Part shown: positions 14,753 to 23,814 of the stretch, one piece after another | How positions within the stretch are numbered: the first letter of the stretch is position 1 | How the letters are laid out: each line of letters opens with the position of its first letter | NCBI RefSeq assembly: GCF_042263505.1 | Contig: NZ_JBHKFI010000001.1 | Location: forward strand, 1 to 64,000 | DNA length: 64,000 nucleotides | Origin: Bacillus_BE sp042263505 | GTDB taxonomy: Bacteria > Bacillota > Bacilli > Bacillales > Cytobacillaceae | Direction of reading: 5' to 3' | Translations under genes and position numbers: made by a program | The notes under the pieces: generated by a model | Seen by the model: only the letters and a program-made list of their open reading frames with translations | What the model was told of the DNA's origin: nothing | Database searches by the model: none

Positions 14753-14956
14753 TTATTTAAAGCTTCCACCAAGTGATTGTTCAGCCATTTGAACTAAACG
14801 TTTTGTAATTTCTCCACCAACAGATCCATTTGCACGAGATGTAGTATCTGCTCCAAGATTTACTCCGAATTCGCTAGCAATTTCATACTTCATTTGATCT
14901 ATTGCTTGAGATACTCCTGGTACTAATAATTGGTTTGAAGAATTGTTGTTTGCCAT
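14753..14956 (-). CDS. Alpha/beta-type small acid-soluble spore protein
   Basis: A 67-aa DNA-binding protein that coats and protects spore DNA. It shows both signature segments: the GPR protease cleavage region MKYEIASEFGVNLG and the second DNA-binding stretch SVGGEITKRLVQMAEQ. ATG 14956 is used because AAGGAGAG lies upstream; the GTG at 14968 is too close to it. Expression in the forespore under sigma-G is expected from the family. I could not identify a clear sigma-G promoter. Confidence 0.95.
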   Translation of the reverse strand: MANNNSSNQLLVPGVSQAIDQMKYEIASEFGVNLGADTTSRANGSVGGEITKRLVQMAEQSLGGSFK

Positions 14957-15061
14957 GTTGATGAGCACTCTCCTTCATTAGTTTTGTGGACTATTTTGGA
15001 ATTGAACCAAATTGATTTAGAAAATCAAGCAACAAGCATAGTCCTTGTTAAAATGGGGCTG

Positions 15062-15124
15062 TGGTTGGGTTAGCCGGGCTTGCACCGGCAAGGTAACGAT
15101 TGACCTTCCACTTGGAGTAACCCA
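15062..15124 (-). other. tRNA-like cloverleaf ending in CCA
   Basis: On the minus strand a 63-base sequence folds like a small tRNA. A 7-bp acceptor stem TGGGTTA/TAACCCA is followed by A and CCA. A T-arm GCCGG-TGCAAGC-CCGGC joins the acceptor directly. A 5-bp arm AAGGT-CAATCGTT-ACCTT stands in the anticodon position, with an 8-base loop. A 10-base D-arm replacement can form only a 3-bp stem. There is no variable loop. It lies about 105 bases upstream of the SASP start on the same strand. It is not a standard tRNA. Confidence 0.45.
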
Positions 15125-15314
15125 ATGCAGTTTGTTAAGTAAAGTTTGTTTATGTAATCATTATTATGGTGGATTTTTGAGAGTTTATTCGTGAAAATGT
15201 GCGAGGTAAATATTACCTTATGAAAACAATTAAATTTCGCTGTACATAGAGTTTGAAATAAGACATAAACTAATGGATGTACTTAATATAAAGGTTTATG
15301 GAGAGGTTATTTGC

Positions 15315-15557
15315 ATGGGAATTTGTCCTGTATGTAATGGATTTCAGCAGATAAAGGAATACTGCCCAGCTTGTGGTTCTATATTAGAGGATTCCGGAAG
15401 AATCATGGATTTTTATGATGATTATAGCCCTTATATGCCTATTGATCAGTTGAAATTAGAAGATGGTTACCCAAGAGATTATGTTCAAAAGGAATGCCCG
15501 CATTCTTTAACATGTCCGTCTTGTGAATACAATAGGGTCATATTTATAAAAGAATAA
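15315..15557 (+). CDS. Small zinc-ribbon protein, 80 aa
   Basis: ATG 15315 follows GGAGAGG. Four CxxC-type pairs are visible: CPVC (4-7), CPAC (17-20), and C-x5-C...CPSC near residues 60-70, enough for one or two zinc knuckles. The centre is acidic and aromatic (MDFYDDYSPYMPID). It ends at a strong bidirectional terminator. Function unknown; the longer upstream extension has no ribosome binding site. Confidence 0.75.
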   Translation: MGICPVCNGFQQIKEYCPACGSILEDSGRIMDFYDDYSPYMPIDQLKLEDGYPRDYVQKECPHSLTCPSCEYNRVIFIKE

Positions 15558-15560
15558 AGG

Positions 15561-15595
15561 AAAAGGAATCCCCAAATGAATGGAGATTCCTTTTA
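15561..15595. terminator. Bidirectional terminator
   Basis: AAAAGGAATC pairs with GATTCCTTTT across a 14-base loop. It separates the convergent zinc-ribbon and msmX genes. Confidence 0.85.
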
Positions 15596-15610
15596 ACTAT
15601 TCATTGATAT

Positions 15611-16708
15611 TTATTTAATTCTTTTTTCTGTTTGAGAATCAAAGAAATGGCACTTGTTCATGTCAATTGCTAATTCAATTTTTACTCCATGTCTGATATC
15701 TGAACGAGAATCAATACGTGCAACGAAATTATGTCCTTCAAGGCTTGAATAGATCATCGTTTCTGCACCTGTTAACTCAGAAACCTCGACCGTTACATTA
15801 ATTTTTGATCCGTGTGACGCGTCGATGAAAACCGGTTCATCATGAATATCTTCTGGACGAATTCCAAAGGTAACTTCTTTTCCAATATAACCTTGATCAC
15901 GTAATGCGATCATTTTTCCTTCTGGAATGGCAATCGTTGTGTTACCAATAATAAATTTCCCATCTTGGACAGTGCCTTTAAAGAAGTTCATAGCTGGTGA
16001 ACCTATAAAACCACCAACAAATACATTTTCTGGATTTTCATACACATCTTTAGGTGAGCCAACTTGTTGAATGACACCATCCTTCATAACGACAATTCTG
16101 GTAGCCATCGTCATCGCTTCTGTTTGGTCATGGGTTACATAGATGGTTGTTGTTTGAAGTCGATGATGGAGCTTAGCGATTTCAGCACGCATTTGTACAC
16201 GAAGCTTGGCATCAAGATTAGATAAAGGTTCGTCCATTAAGAATACTTTTGCATCACGTACAATGGCACGTCCTAAAGCTACACGTTGACGTTGGCCCCC
16301 TGATAGCGCTTTCGGTTTGCGGTTTAAATATTCTTCTAATCCAAGAATTTGAGCTGCCTCTTTTACACGACGGTCAATTTCTTTTTTATCAAATTTTCGA
16401 AGTTTTAATCCAAATGCCATATTATCATATACAGTCATATGAGGATATAAAGCATAGTTTTGGAATACCATTGCAATATCGCGATCTTTTGGTGCGACAT
16501 CGTTCACACGTTTTCCATCAATATAAAAATCTCCTTTAGAGATTTCTTCTAATCCCGCAATCATACGTAAGGTTGTTGATTTCCCACAACCAGAAGGTCC
16601 AACAAATACAATAAATTCCTTGTCAGCGATATTAAGATTAAAGTCTTCAACAGCAGTAACCTTATTATCATAAATTTTGTAAATATGATCTAGTTTTAAT
16701 TCAGCCAT
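15611..16708 (-). CDS. msmX: MsmX-type shared sugar ABC transporter ATPase
   Basis: A 365-aa ATP-binding subunit of CUT1 sugar importers. Walker A GPSGCGKST (about 38-46), the Q-loop FQNYALYPHMTV, signature LSGGQRQR and Walker B VFLMDEPLSNLD are followed by H-loop THDQ and two C-terminal TOBE/OB folds. In B. subtilis MsmX energises several permeases encoded elsewhere; the lack of permease genes here fits that role. ATG 16708 follows AGGAGGT. The upstream PucR-type regulator gene matches the yxkF-msmX neighbourhood as I remember it. Confidence 0.9.
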   Translation of the reverse strand: MAELKLDHIYKIYDNKVTAVEDFNLNIADKEFIVFVGPSGCGKSTTLRMIAGLEEISKGDFYIDGKRVNDVAPKDRDIAMVFQNYALYPHMTVYDNMAFGLKLRKFDKKEIDRRVKEAAQILGLEEYLNRKPKALSGGQRQRVALGRAIVRDAKVFLMDEPLSNLDAKLRVQMRAEIAKLHHRLQTTTIYVTHDQTEAMTMATRIVVMKDGVIQQVGSPKDVYENPENVFVGGFIGSPAMNFFKGTVQDGKFIIGNTTIAIPEGKMIALRDQGYIGKEVTFGIRPEDIHDEPVFIDASHGSKINVTVEVSELTGAETMIYSSLEGHNFVARIDSRSDIRHGVKIELAIDMNKCHFFDSQTEKRIK

Positions 16709-16826
16709 TGTAGCTACCTCCTAAGATTTGCATTGTTGTTGATTGATTCCATCATATCCGATATTTCAGAATTTTGTTAGGTAAAAGATGCACAAAAATG
16801 GCAGCTTCCTTGTTGTGCAGTTTGCC

Positions 16827-17732
16827 TTAATTCGTTGATTGCTCAAATGCAAGACAGGCAAAATAAACGGTTACAGCACTATTGAAGTCTTTTAAATGGA
16901 TTCCAGTTCTTTCTGAGAATTTATCAAGTCTGTATTGCAATGTATTCCGGTGTATATAGAGCTTTTTGGCTGTCATCGATGCATTCATATTATTTTCTAA
17001 AAAGATTTTGATTGTTACAAATAAATCTGGGCCATCCTTGAAAATTTCCGCAATATTTGCAAACAATACATGATGCAAATCCTCTGGAATATGGGAAGTG
17101 AGAATTTGAGGAAAAATCTTTTCAAAGGTAAAGACTCGTTCCTGAGGAGAGAGTGTAAGTGCATAATTAAAAAAGGCTCGTTCTTTTAGAAAAACATTGG
17201 AAAACTTTTTGGAACATAAGGAATTCTTTCCAACGTAAAGAAATACATTTATAAATAAGTCTGTTTCTATTGTTTTACTGATAGAAAATAATTCTTCCTC
17301 ATTTAGCTGGTCTTTTTGCTCCTTATCAATGATGTACATTCGATTTTTATTTTCCCAAAAAATAATGATATCATCGGAAAAGAAGCCTTTAAGGGCGCTT
17401 TCTGTATTTTCGTTATCGATTTCTTTTCCGCTAAATTGTAATTGGAGGACACGATAACGATGTCCCTTGGAAACAGCAGGAACTTCTCCATGTTTGAATA
17501 AGAATTCAAACCATCCTGTGTCTTTATGGCTCTTGGGGATGGATTCATGGAAAACAAGAAAAGATTTTAAGAGAGCAAATTCCTTGCTGTCTATATCTTG
17601 GGAAGGAATACCCAACCAGACTTCATGGTTCTGATTTTCACAAAACCATAAATAGCTTTCAGAGAATAGAATAGAGGATTTATGATCCATTAAAATCGAA
17701 TTGGGATATAGTTGTTGAATTTTTGTTAGCAT
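16827..17732 (-). CDS. PucR/CdaR-type helix-turn-helix regulator (YxkF-like)
   Basis: A 301-aa protein. The C-terminus (about 245-300) is the PucR-type HTH: FLENNMNASMTAKKLYIHRNTLQYRLDKF is its hallmark. The N-terminal 240 residues have no recognisable sensor domain. ATG 17732 has GGAG at good spacing. Family members respond to metabolites; its place beside msmX suggests a link with sugar transport, which is inference. Confidence 0.82.
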   Translation of the reverse strand: MLTKIQQLYPNSILMDHKSSILFSESYLWFCENQNHEVWLGIPSQDIDSKEFALLKSFLVFHESIPKSHKDTGWFEFLFKHGEVPAVSKGHRYRVLQLQFSGKEIDNENTESALKGFFSDDIIIFWENKNRMYIIDKEQKDQLNEEELFSISKTIETDLFINVFLYVGKNSLCSKKFSNVFLKERAFFNYALTLSPQERVFTFEKIFPQILTSHIPEDLHHVLFANIAEIFKDGPDLFVTIKIFLENNMNASMTAKKLYIHRNTLQYRLDKFSERTGIHLKDFNSAVTVYFACLAFEQSTN

Positions 17733-17835
17733 AGTCAAAACTCCAATAATTAAATTTATATGTATCATTATAACAATTTCCTCCTTCTAACAAGAAAGAA
17801 AACTATTTTTGCCTTCCTGATTTCTAGTGTTCATC

Positions 17836-17867
17836 CAAAATGAAAGAGAAGGTATCTTCCCTTCTCT
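17836..17867 (-). terminator. Terminator of the yheC/yheD cluster
   Basis: Minus strand AGAGAAGG-GAAGATA-CCTTCTCT followed by TTCATTTT, 11 bases past the last stop. Confidence 0.8.
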
Positions 17868-17877
17868 TAGGTCGAAT

Positions 17878-19056
17878 TTAATCAAATTTTGATAGATGAA
17901 AAAATAGGCGTCTAAGCTTTTCAAGTCTGTTTGCTTCGATATCCATTTCATCAAAGCTCATCGGTTTTGAATTCACTTCATAGAGTACATATTTTCCTTC
18001 TGGGGTGAGCCCCGCATCGATGGAAAATTCACCAAAAAAACCGAGTTTTTCAGATAAATATGTCCCCAGTTCTTTCACGATGAATTCGATAAACTCGTCA
18101 TGTTCCTTTGTTTTAAGCTGCTCATAAGGAATCATTTCCCCACCATTAGGAATATGGGTCGTAATTTCCTGCAATTTTGATTTTCGAATTCCGATGCCAG
18201 TTACTAAATACTTTCCATTGTCATAGTGAGCTAAAATTCGAAAATCAAAGCGGTGATTATCAATTTTGGAGGAAACAGCTTCTTCTTGCACTAAATAGGA
18301 CTCTCCTGTTAAGGTCTCGTGCATTTCAGACCAAAAGACGGAAAAGTTTTCGTATGGGATTTCTTTTTTTATGCTTTCTAAATGAATTATCCCATCATCT
18401 AGTAAAGATAATTTATATATGCCCTTCCCCTTTGCAGAAAGCGTTGGCTTTAAGTAAACATTCTTATATTTTTGTAGGAAGGAATTGAGACGTTGCTCAT
18501 CTTCAACTGCCTCTGTAAAGGGTAGGTATTGTTTGAGATTGGGATGCTCCTTTAATAGGAGATATAATTCATATTTGTCGATAAAACCAGGATTGAAGAA
18601 AGGAATATTTTTAACCTGAAGTATTCGTGTTGCTTGAAAAAAGGATTTGGTTTTTTCAATTTTTCGAAAAGGCACGCGATTGTATACTAAATGGGGAAGG
18701 GGGGTTTCAACCTTGATCCATTGGTTTCGCTCAGGAAGAAATAAAAAACCTTTTATCCCTTTACTGTTTATATTTTCAGGTGTAAAAACAATGGAAATTC
18801 CACCAAACTCCATTAATTTTTTTTGGAGATTACGAAAGAGTGTTCCATTTCCCGCAACTGAATAATTCTCTTTTCTGCTTGTCATAATACCGATTAAAGG
18901 ACCTAAATTCCCTTTTTTCTCATTTAATTGAATAGAAAGAAGCTGCTTTTTATAGGCATCTGCCCTTTCTAAAGGGAGTGAACTTTTGCCAAGGGTGAGC
19001 CTTTGTTTTTCTTGATGTTTCCATTTTTTATTTCGCCCATCATAAAAAATGTTCAT
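17878..19056 (-). CDS. YheC/YheD-family ATP-grasp protein, 392 aa
   Basis: Fourth and last gene of the cluster. The ATP-grasp half shows the family signatures: NPGFIDKYELYLLL (substrate-side lead-in), VYLKPTLSAKGKGIYKL (ATP loop), RFDFRILAHYD, and YVLYEVNSKPMS with the metal-binding E and N. B. subtilis YheC/YheD are spore coat-associated. ATP-grasp enzymes join a carboxylate to an amine or thiol, so a peptide-forming reaction in coat assembly is plausible but unproven. The start overlaps the yheD stop by 4 bases. Confidence 0.85.
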   Translation of the reverse strand: MNIFYDGRNKKWKHQEKQRLTLGKSSLPLERADAYKKQLLSIQLNEKKGNLGPLIGIMTSRKENYSVAGNGTLFRNLQKKLMEFGGISIVFTPENINSKGIKGFLFLPERNQWIKVETPLPHLVYNRVPFRKIEKTKSFFQATRILQVKNIPFFNPGFIDKYELYLLLKEHPNLKQYLPFTEAVEDEQRLNSFLQKYKNVYLKPTLSAKGKGIYKLSLLDDGIIHLESIKKEIPYENFSVFWSEMHETLTGESYLVQEEAVSSKIDNHRFDFRILAHYDNGKYLVTGIGIRKSKLQEITTHIPNGGEMIPYEQLKTKEHDEFIEFIVKELGTYLSEKLGFFGEFSIDAGLTPEGKYVLYEVNSKPMSFDEMDIEANRLEKLRRLFFHLSKFD

Positions 19057-20420
19057 TTCAAAATTTCCTCTGGTTGTTCAATTGCTTTTTTCGTCAAAAA
19101 AACAGCAAAGGCTAGGGATAGCTTTCTTGTTAAGTATTCAAATTTTTTTAAATGAGGATGCTTAAATATGGACCTCCCAGGTTTTGAATTTGCCTCAAAT
19201 AACCAGATCTTTCCTGTGTTATCTATTCCTAAATCAAAACCAATTTCACCAATAATTCCTTCTATTTGTTGTTCTAATGATTTGCTTAGCTGTAAGGCTG
19301 CTTCCGAAAATTTTTGGATAATCTCCTCTTTTTCATCGATTTGCGGAAAAATTTCATCAATTAATTTAATCGTTCCTCCGTTATTAATATGGGTGGTAAC
19401 ACTCCCGACCCCTGCTAATTTCGCAGCGATTGCTGTAACTTGCCAGTTTCCCTGGTCATCTTTATTCGTGTGTACTCGAAAGTCAAGTAAACGATTTTCT
19501 ATGCGAATGAGGTTAATACCCTGCTGTACGAGAAAATTTGAAAGATTTTGCTTTTGGAAAACGTAATTAAATAATGATTCCAGGCTTCTGAATTTGAGTA
19601 ATTTATTTTGATGCTCCTTGTTTCGATAGCGAATATAATAGTGTCCCTCTTCTTTATCAAAGACGATTTGATGGACTCCAAGTCCGAGACTGCCATGAAT
19701 GGGTTTAATAAAGACATGACCATAGTCAGATAGCATTCGCTCAATCATAGATAGGGAAGTGAATGGGAAGGTTTCAGGTAAGTAATGGGCCACATTTTTA
19801 TCTGAAACCAATCGCTCATAAATATCGAGCTTATTGAAAAACCCAGGATTGTACCAAGGAATTAAATATTGTGCTTGTAATTTTTCTTTAACCTTTTTTA
19901 CGTGAGGATTTTGTTCACTTCTGCGATTTGGCAGGCGGTCATAGATGACATTTGGAAAGGGAACTTCAAGTTTCTTCCATTCGTCTTGCATATGAAAGAG
20001 CCCTTGTATGGTACCTTGTTCCCAATTGATATGCTGCTCTCCGAAAACAAAAACAAGAGCTCCAATCGGCTTATCAACCGAAAGTAATTTGGAAAAGAAG
20101 GCAGATCGCTCTCCGATTGGACGTATTTCATAAGGGGTAAATCCGGAAGTGAAGATTCCGACAAGTGGACCGATATATAAGATTTTTTCTTGAACAAAGA
20201 CGTGCAGTGGACCACTGTCCATCGGAATCTTTAAGGCCTTAGCCAGTCCATGACTGATTGTGAGTGTATTCTCTCCATCTATTTTGGCGGGTGAAAATTT
20301 CGCTTCAAGTGAAAGGGTCCCAAACGCTATTTTTGTAAATTCATTTTTCGCAAATTCATGAGGGAGATAGATGATTGGTTCTTCACCATTGATGATATTA
20401 ATTCGATATTTTTTCGTCAT
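19053..20420 (-). CDS. yheD: YheD-like ATP-grasp endospore coat-associated protein
   Basis: A 455-aa protein. The N-terminal 150 residues form a beta-rich domain (YRINIINGEEPIIYLPHEFA) also seen in the 21512 product. The ATP-grasp region has FIKPIHGSLGLGVHQI, LLDFRVHTN and IWLFEANSKPGRSIF. ATG 20420 follows AAAGGAG. It overlaps both neighbours by 4 bases, so the cluster is one operon. Assigned to yheD by length, domain layout and place beside yheC. Confidence 0.85.
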   Translation of the reverse strand: MTKKYRINIINGEEPIIYLPHEFAKNEFTKIAFGTLSLEAKFSPAKIDGENTLTISHGLAKALKIPMDSGPLHVFVQEKILYIGPLVGIFTSGFTPYEIRPIGERSAFFSKLLSVDKPIGALVFVFGEQHINWEQGTIQGLFHMQDEWKKLEVPFPNVIYDRLPNRRSEQNPHVKKVKEKLQAQYLIPWYNPGFFNKLDIYERLVSDKNVAHYLPETFPFTSLSMIERMLSDYGHVFIKPIHGSLGLGVHQIVFDKEEGHYYIRYRNKEHQNKLLKFRSLESLFNYVFQKQNLSNFLVQQGINLIRIENRLLDFRVHTNKDDQGNWQVTAIAAKLAGVGSVTTHINNGGTIKLIDEIFPQIDEKEEIIQKFSEAALQLSKSLEQQIEGIIGEIGFDLGIDNTGKIWLFEANSKPGRSIFKHPHLKKFEYLTRKLSLAFAVFLTKKAIEQPEEILK

Positions 20421-21505
20421 TTAATCGTTTCTCCTTTCCCGTTTCCTTCCATTTGATTTAGTGCTTTTGCATAATAGAGAGGTGCGGTATAAAGTCTTTC
20501 TTCAATCCCAGGGATCGTATCTAATAAGGCCTTTCTTCCGGGTTTTGAGTTGATATCTAGGATCCATAAGGCTCCATCACTAGATAAGCCGATATCGACC
20601 CCAATTTCAAAGAGCGGAGAAAAGGTTTTCTCTAATTGATGAGAGAGGCTCGTTAATAAATCATCTAATTCATCTAATAGATAGGATTTTGTTCGATCGG
20701 GCTGTTGGCTAAACCATTTCTCAAACTCAAGCGATGATGCTCCTTGCTGAAGGTTAGAAACAAGGCTTCCAGCTTTTCCTTGTCGAATGGCTTTTCCTGC
20801 AATTTTCCACTCTTCTTGATTATTTTTTTGCAGAAGGATGCGAAGATCAAATGGTTGCCCTTCCTTATTAGTAAGCGGGAGATAAGGTTGCATTAAAAAT
20901 TGGTTATGGACCAAAAGGCGGTCTATCCAACGAGATAGTTGATATTCATCTAAAAAGAGATGTGAGAGCTGTTTTTCTCCTTTGTTGGTTTTAACAAGGA
21001 CTCCTGTGTTTGTTTTTTGAAAATAATAAATATTGAATCCTCCAGATCCTGAGCTCGGTTTGATTAAAATTTTTGGTGTTTTTTTTAGAGATTCTAAAAG
21101 GTGGACTGCAGATTGGAACGCTTCTGTTTTGATTAAATAGGGGGCCAGTTTGGATTGCGTTAATTCAGTAAAAATTTTTAACTTATCCGGTAGACCATAG
21201 CCTAAAAATGTGATATCCTTTCGGGTTTTTAACCAATTAACGATGGATCTGCACTGGGTGGAGTGAGTATCTTCAATGTAAAAGCATCGGTCATATAAAT
21301 ATTCAGGAATGGTAAATTCATCGGAAATCCATTTTTTTTGCTGATAGTCAAATCTTTCTCCCATTACTTTCTCAGTCAATGGATGGATTTTGGATGGGAT
21401 GAATCGAAAACAGGAAATATCAAATTTTTCCGCCCGTCTTGCAATTTCCGTGAAGTATTGTGATTCACTTGTTAAGCTCAATGCCATGAACCCTAATGAG
21501 AGCAT
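20417..21505 (-). CDS. yheC: YheC-like ATP-grasp endospore coat-associated protein
   Basis: A 362-aa protein without the extended beta domain. It opens MLSLGFMALSLTSESQYFTE, and the ATP-grasp core has ILIKPSSGSGGFNIYYF, PFDLRILLQ and LWILDINSKPGRKAL. ATG 21505 follows AAAGGAG. It is 6 bases after the 21512 gene. The assignment to yheC rests on length and order. Confidence 0.85.
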   Translation of the reverse strand: MLSLGFMALSLTSESQYFTEIARRAEKFDISCFRFIPSKIHPLTEKVMGERFDYQQKKWISDEFTIPEYLYDRCFYIEDTHSTQCRSIVNWLKTRKDITFLGYGLPDKLKIFTELTQSKLAPYLIKTEAFQSAVHLLESLKKTPKILIKPSSGSGGFNIYYFQKTNTGVLVKTNKGEKQLSHLFLDEYQLSRWIDRLLVHNQFLMQPYLPLTNKEGQPFDLRILLQKNNQEEWKIAGKAIRQGKAGSLVSNLQQGASSLEFEKWFSQQPDRTKSYLLDELDDLLTSLSHQLEKTFSPLFEIGVDIGLSSDGALWILDINSKPGRKALLDTIPGIEERLYTAPLYYAKALNQMEGNGKGETIK

Positions 21506-21511
21506 TAGTTG

Positions 21512-22897
21512 TCACTCCTTTTTATCGTCAATATAAGTAAATGCTAATGAATAGCAGCATTTTAAGATGGCTTTAATCGATGGACGCATCTTTTCTCCAT
21601 CGTTCCAATAGTCTTTTGAGGGTTTAGAATTGACTTCAATCAGCCAGAGATTTCCCAGTCTGTCAATGCCAATGTCGAGCCCTAGCTCGTAACAATTTGG
21701 ATAATGCTCCATCTTGCTGATGATTCTAGCAGTCTCTAGAGAGAGCATTTTCAAGTGTGAGAAAGTTTGAAGTGCCATTTCTTCATTAAATAAATCAATT
21801 AATAATGCTTTTGCATTCTTTATCAATCCGCCACTTGCAATATTGGAGACAAACTGCTTTGAGGAAGCAACACGAGCAACAATGGAAGTGATTTTCCAAT
21901 CTTGCTGATGATTTCGATGACAGAGTATCCGAAAATCAATAGGCCTTTCTTTATATTCTAGAAGAGGAATGGTTTGCTGAATGATATAAGATCTTTTTTG
22001 AGCAAAGGGTTTAAACCATTGATAAAATTGTGAGATATGGTGAAAGGCTTTTTTATCAACTTCGTAATTTTTTGTTGTTCTTTCTATTAAAAGCCCATTT
22101 TCTTCTTGGTTAAGATGAAGAATGTTCTTTCCTTGACTGCCGTGGACAGGTTTGATGTAGACATCCTGATAGATTTTTAAAAAATCCTGTAGATTTTCTG
22201 GTGTATAAAGAATGGTTGGAGGTAGAACTGATTGTAGAACTTGATCGGTTGCAATGGTTTGGTGAACCTCCCATTTGGATAGAAAACGCTGATTAAAGAT
22301 GGGGATATCACGTGTTTGAAATAGTGTAAGCTTCTCTTGAAAAAAAGAGCTGGTTTCTAATTTCCTTGAGTGGATTCGGTTATAAATGACATTTGGAAAA
22401 GGGAGCTCTGCTTGAACCCATCCATCCCCATCAAAATAAAAACCTATTATTTCCTCTTGATGAATTTTTTGAATTTGAAAGACATAAAAGAGGCCACCAA
22501 ATTGTGCAATCAATTGTTGAAGTTCCTCACAAAAGGAATGAATGGAACCAAAAAAAGGATTTTCTTCATCTATTTTCCTCATATTAGTCATCACTGCAAT
22601 AATGGGCCCAATAAAAATCGTTTTTAAACCTGGATGATAATGGGCAAGCAGAGTTCTTTTATCGGCAGGGAGAGATAGCTCAGAGAGTAAGGAATGATGA
22701 AGAAGCCATTCATTTTTTTCCATATTGGAAAGTTCGATTTGTATTTGTACTTGTTTTGTTCCTACTGATAAAATAAGCTCTTCCTCAATGGGAATTTCCC
22801 AAAACCTTGCTAAAGTATGACTCATTATGATTTTCTGATGTGCTACTTGAGATGTTTTGTTCGGAGTTATGATAATTGATACGCAAGAAGTAATCAT
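21512..22897 (-). CDS. YheC/YheD-family ATP-grasp protein, 461 aa
   Basis: First gene of the cluster. The layout is like YheD: a beta-rich N-terminal domain (IPIEEELILSVGTKQVQIQI) followed by an ATP-grasp domain with VYIKPVHGSQGKNILHL, PIDFRILCHR and LWLIEVNSKPSKDYW. ATG 22897 follows AGAGGA; the 12 upstream codons lack a site. B. subtilis, as I recall, has one yheC and one yheD, so this copy and the one at 17878 are extra paralogues. Confidence 0.83.
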   Translation of the reverse strand: MITSCVSIIITPNKTSQVAHQKIIMSHTLARFWEIPIEEELILSVGTKQVQIQIELSNMEKNEWLLHHSLLSELSLPADKRTLLAHYHPGLKTIFIGPIIAVMTNMRKIDEENPFFGSIHSFCEELQQLIAQFGGLFYVFQIQKIHQEEIIGFYFDGDGWVQAELPFPNVIYNRIHSRKLETSSFFQEKLTLFQTRDIPIFNQRFLSKWEVHQTIATDQVLQSVLPPTILYTPENLQDFLKIYQDVYIKPVHGSQGKNILHLNQEENGLLIERTTKNYEVDKKAFHHISQFYQWFKPFAQKRSYIIQQTIPLLEYKERPIDFRILCHRNHQQDWKITSIVARVASSKQFVSNIASGGLIKNAKALLIDLFNEEMALQTFSHLKMLSLETARIISKMEHYPNCYELGLDIGIDRLGNLWLIEVNSKPSKDYWNDGEKMRPSIKAILKCCYSLAFTYIDDKKE

Positions 22898-23240
22898 AAA
22901 TATATTCCTCTTTTGCTTGCCTTTAGTTGCCAATGTTTATGATTGTGGAACCCTTACAATCTTTCTGAATATAGGCGAATATTAGATATCGTATCGTATG
23001 AATGGTTTGAAATAATGGTGCTTATGAAGAAGCAGAAGATAGAGGTTTTTTGAAGTTAAATTGGGAAGCATTAGAAAAAAATGATTGATGGTTTTTTTAC
23101 GGAAAAGGGGATATTGGAATAATTTGTTATATTTTTGGAAGGATTTACGGTTTTTCTCGCTTGAAAGGGTGACATTATCGCAATGAAAGACATATTTTGT
23201 TATAGTGTATAGGATGCCTAACTGAAAAGGAGTTGTCAAA

Positions 23241-23591
23241 ATGGCTGTAAATATACATGATTCAGCTTATGAATTGCAAAAAACCATTCGAAATAGTCAA
23301 GAATATTCTGCTTTAAAATTAGCTTATCAAGAAGTGAATGCAGATGAATCCGCAAGACGGATGTTTGAAAATTTTCGAAATATCCAAATGCAGTTACAAC
23401 AAAAACAAATGATGGGACAAAATATATCCCAGGAAGAAGTAGAGCAAGCGAAAAAATCAGTTGCCTTAGTTCAACAAAATCCAAAGATTGCAAGGCTAAT
23501 GGAAGCAGAACAACGAATGAGCATGGTAATTGCGGAGCTTAATCAAATCATTATGAAACCACTTGAAGAGTTATACGGACCTCTTGCCTAA
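23241..23591 (+). CDS. yheA: YheA family protein (UPF0342)
   Basis: A 116-aa all-helical protein of the YlbF/YmcA/YheA superfamily, small coiled-coil adaptors. MAVNIHDSAYELQKTIRNS and EEVEQAKKSVALVQQNPKIARLMEAEQRM are characteristic. ATG 23241 follows AAAAGGAG. It is divergent from the yheC/yheD operon, the same neighbourhood as in B. subtilis. Confidence 0.9.
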   Translation: MAVNIHDSAYELQKTIRNSQEYSALKLAYQEVNADESARRMFENFRNIQMQLQQKQMMGQNISQEEVEQAKKSVALVQQNPKIARLMEAEQRMSMVIAELNQIIMKPLEELYGPLA

Positions 23592-23814
23592 AGAAAATCG
23601 CTAAAATAGAAATGAGCAGTGCTAAGATTCCTTTTAATGGGAAGTTTTGGACTGCTTTTTCTTTTTTGAAAAGCATTCGATTTTTTGCCAAGAACAAATG
23701 GTTATGTTCTTCACATCAGAAAGAATATCCATTGTCCTATTCTTTGTTCTATTCCCCCCTTAATCTACATAAAAGTGTATTAAGAACATTTCATCACGAT
23801 TAGGGGGCATAACA

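Noticed and set aside
23592..23814. 63-codon frame between yheA and the HAD gene
   Set aside because: No ribosome binding site, no recognisable protein character; the stretch likely holds only promoter and untranslated sequence.
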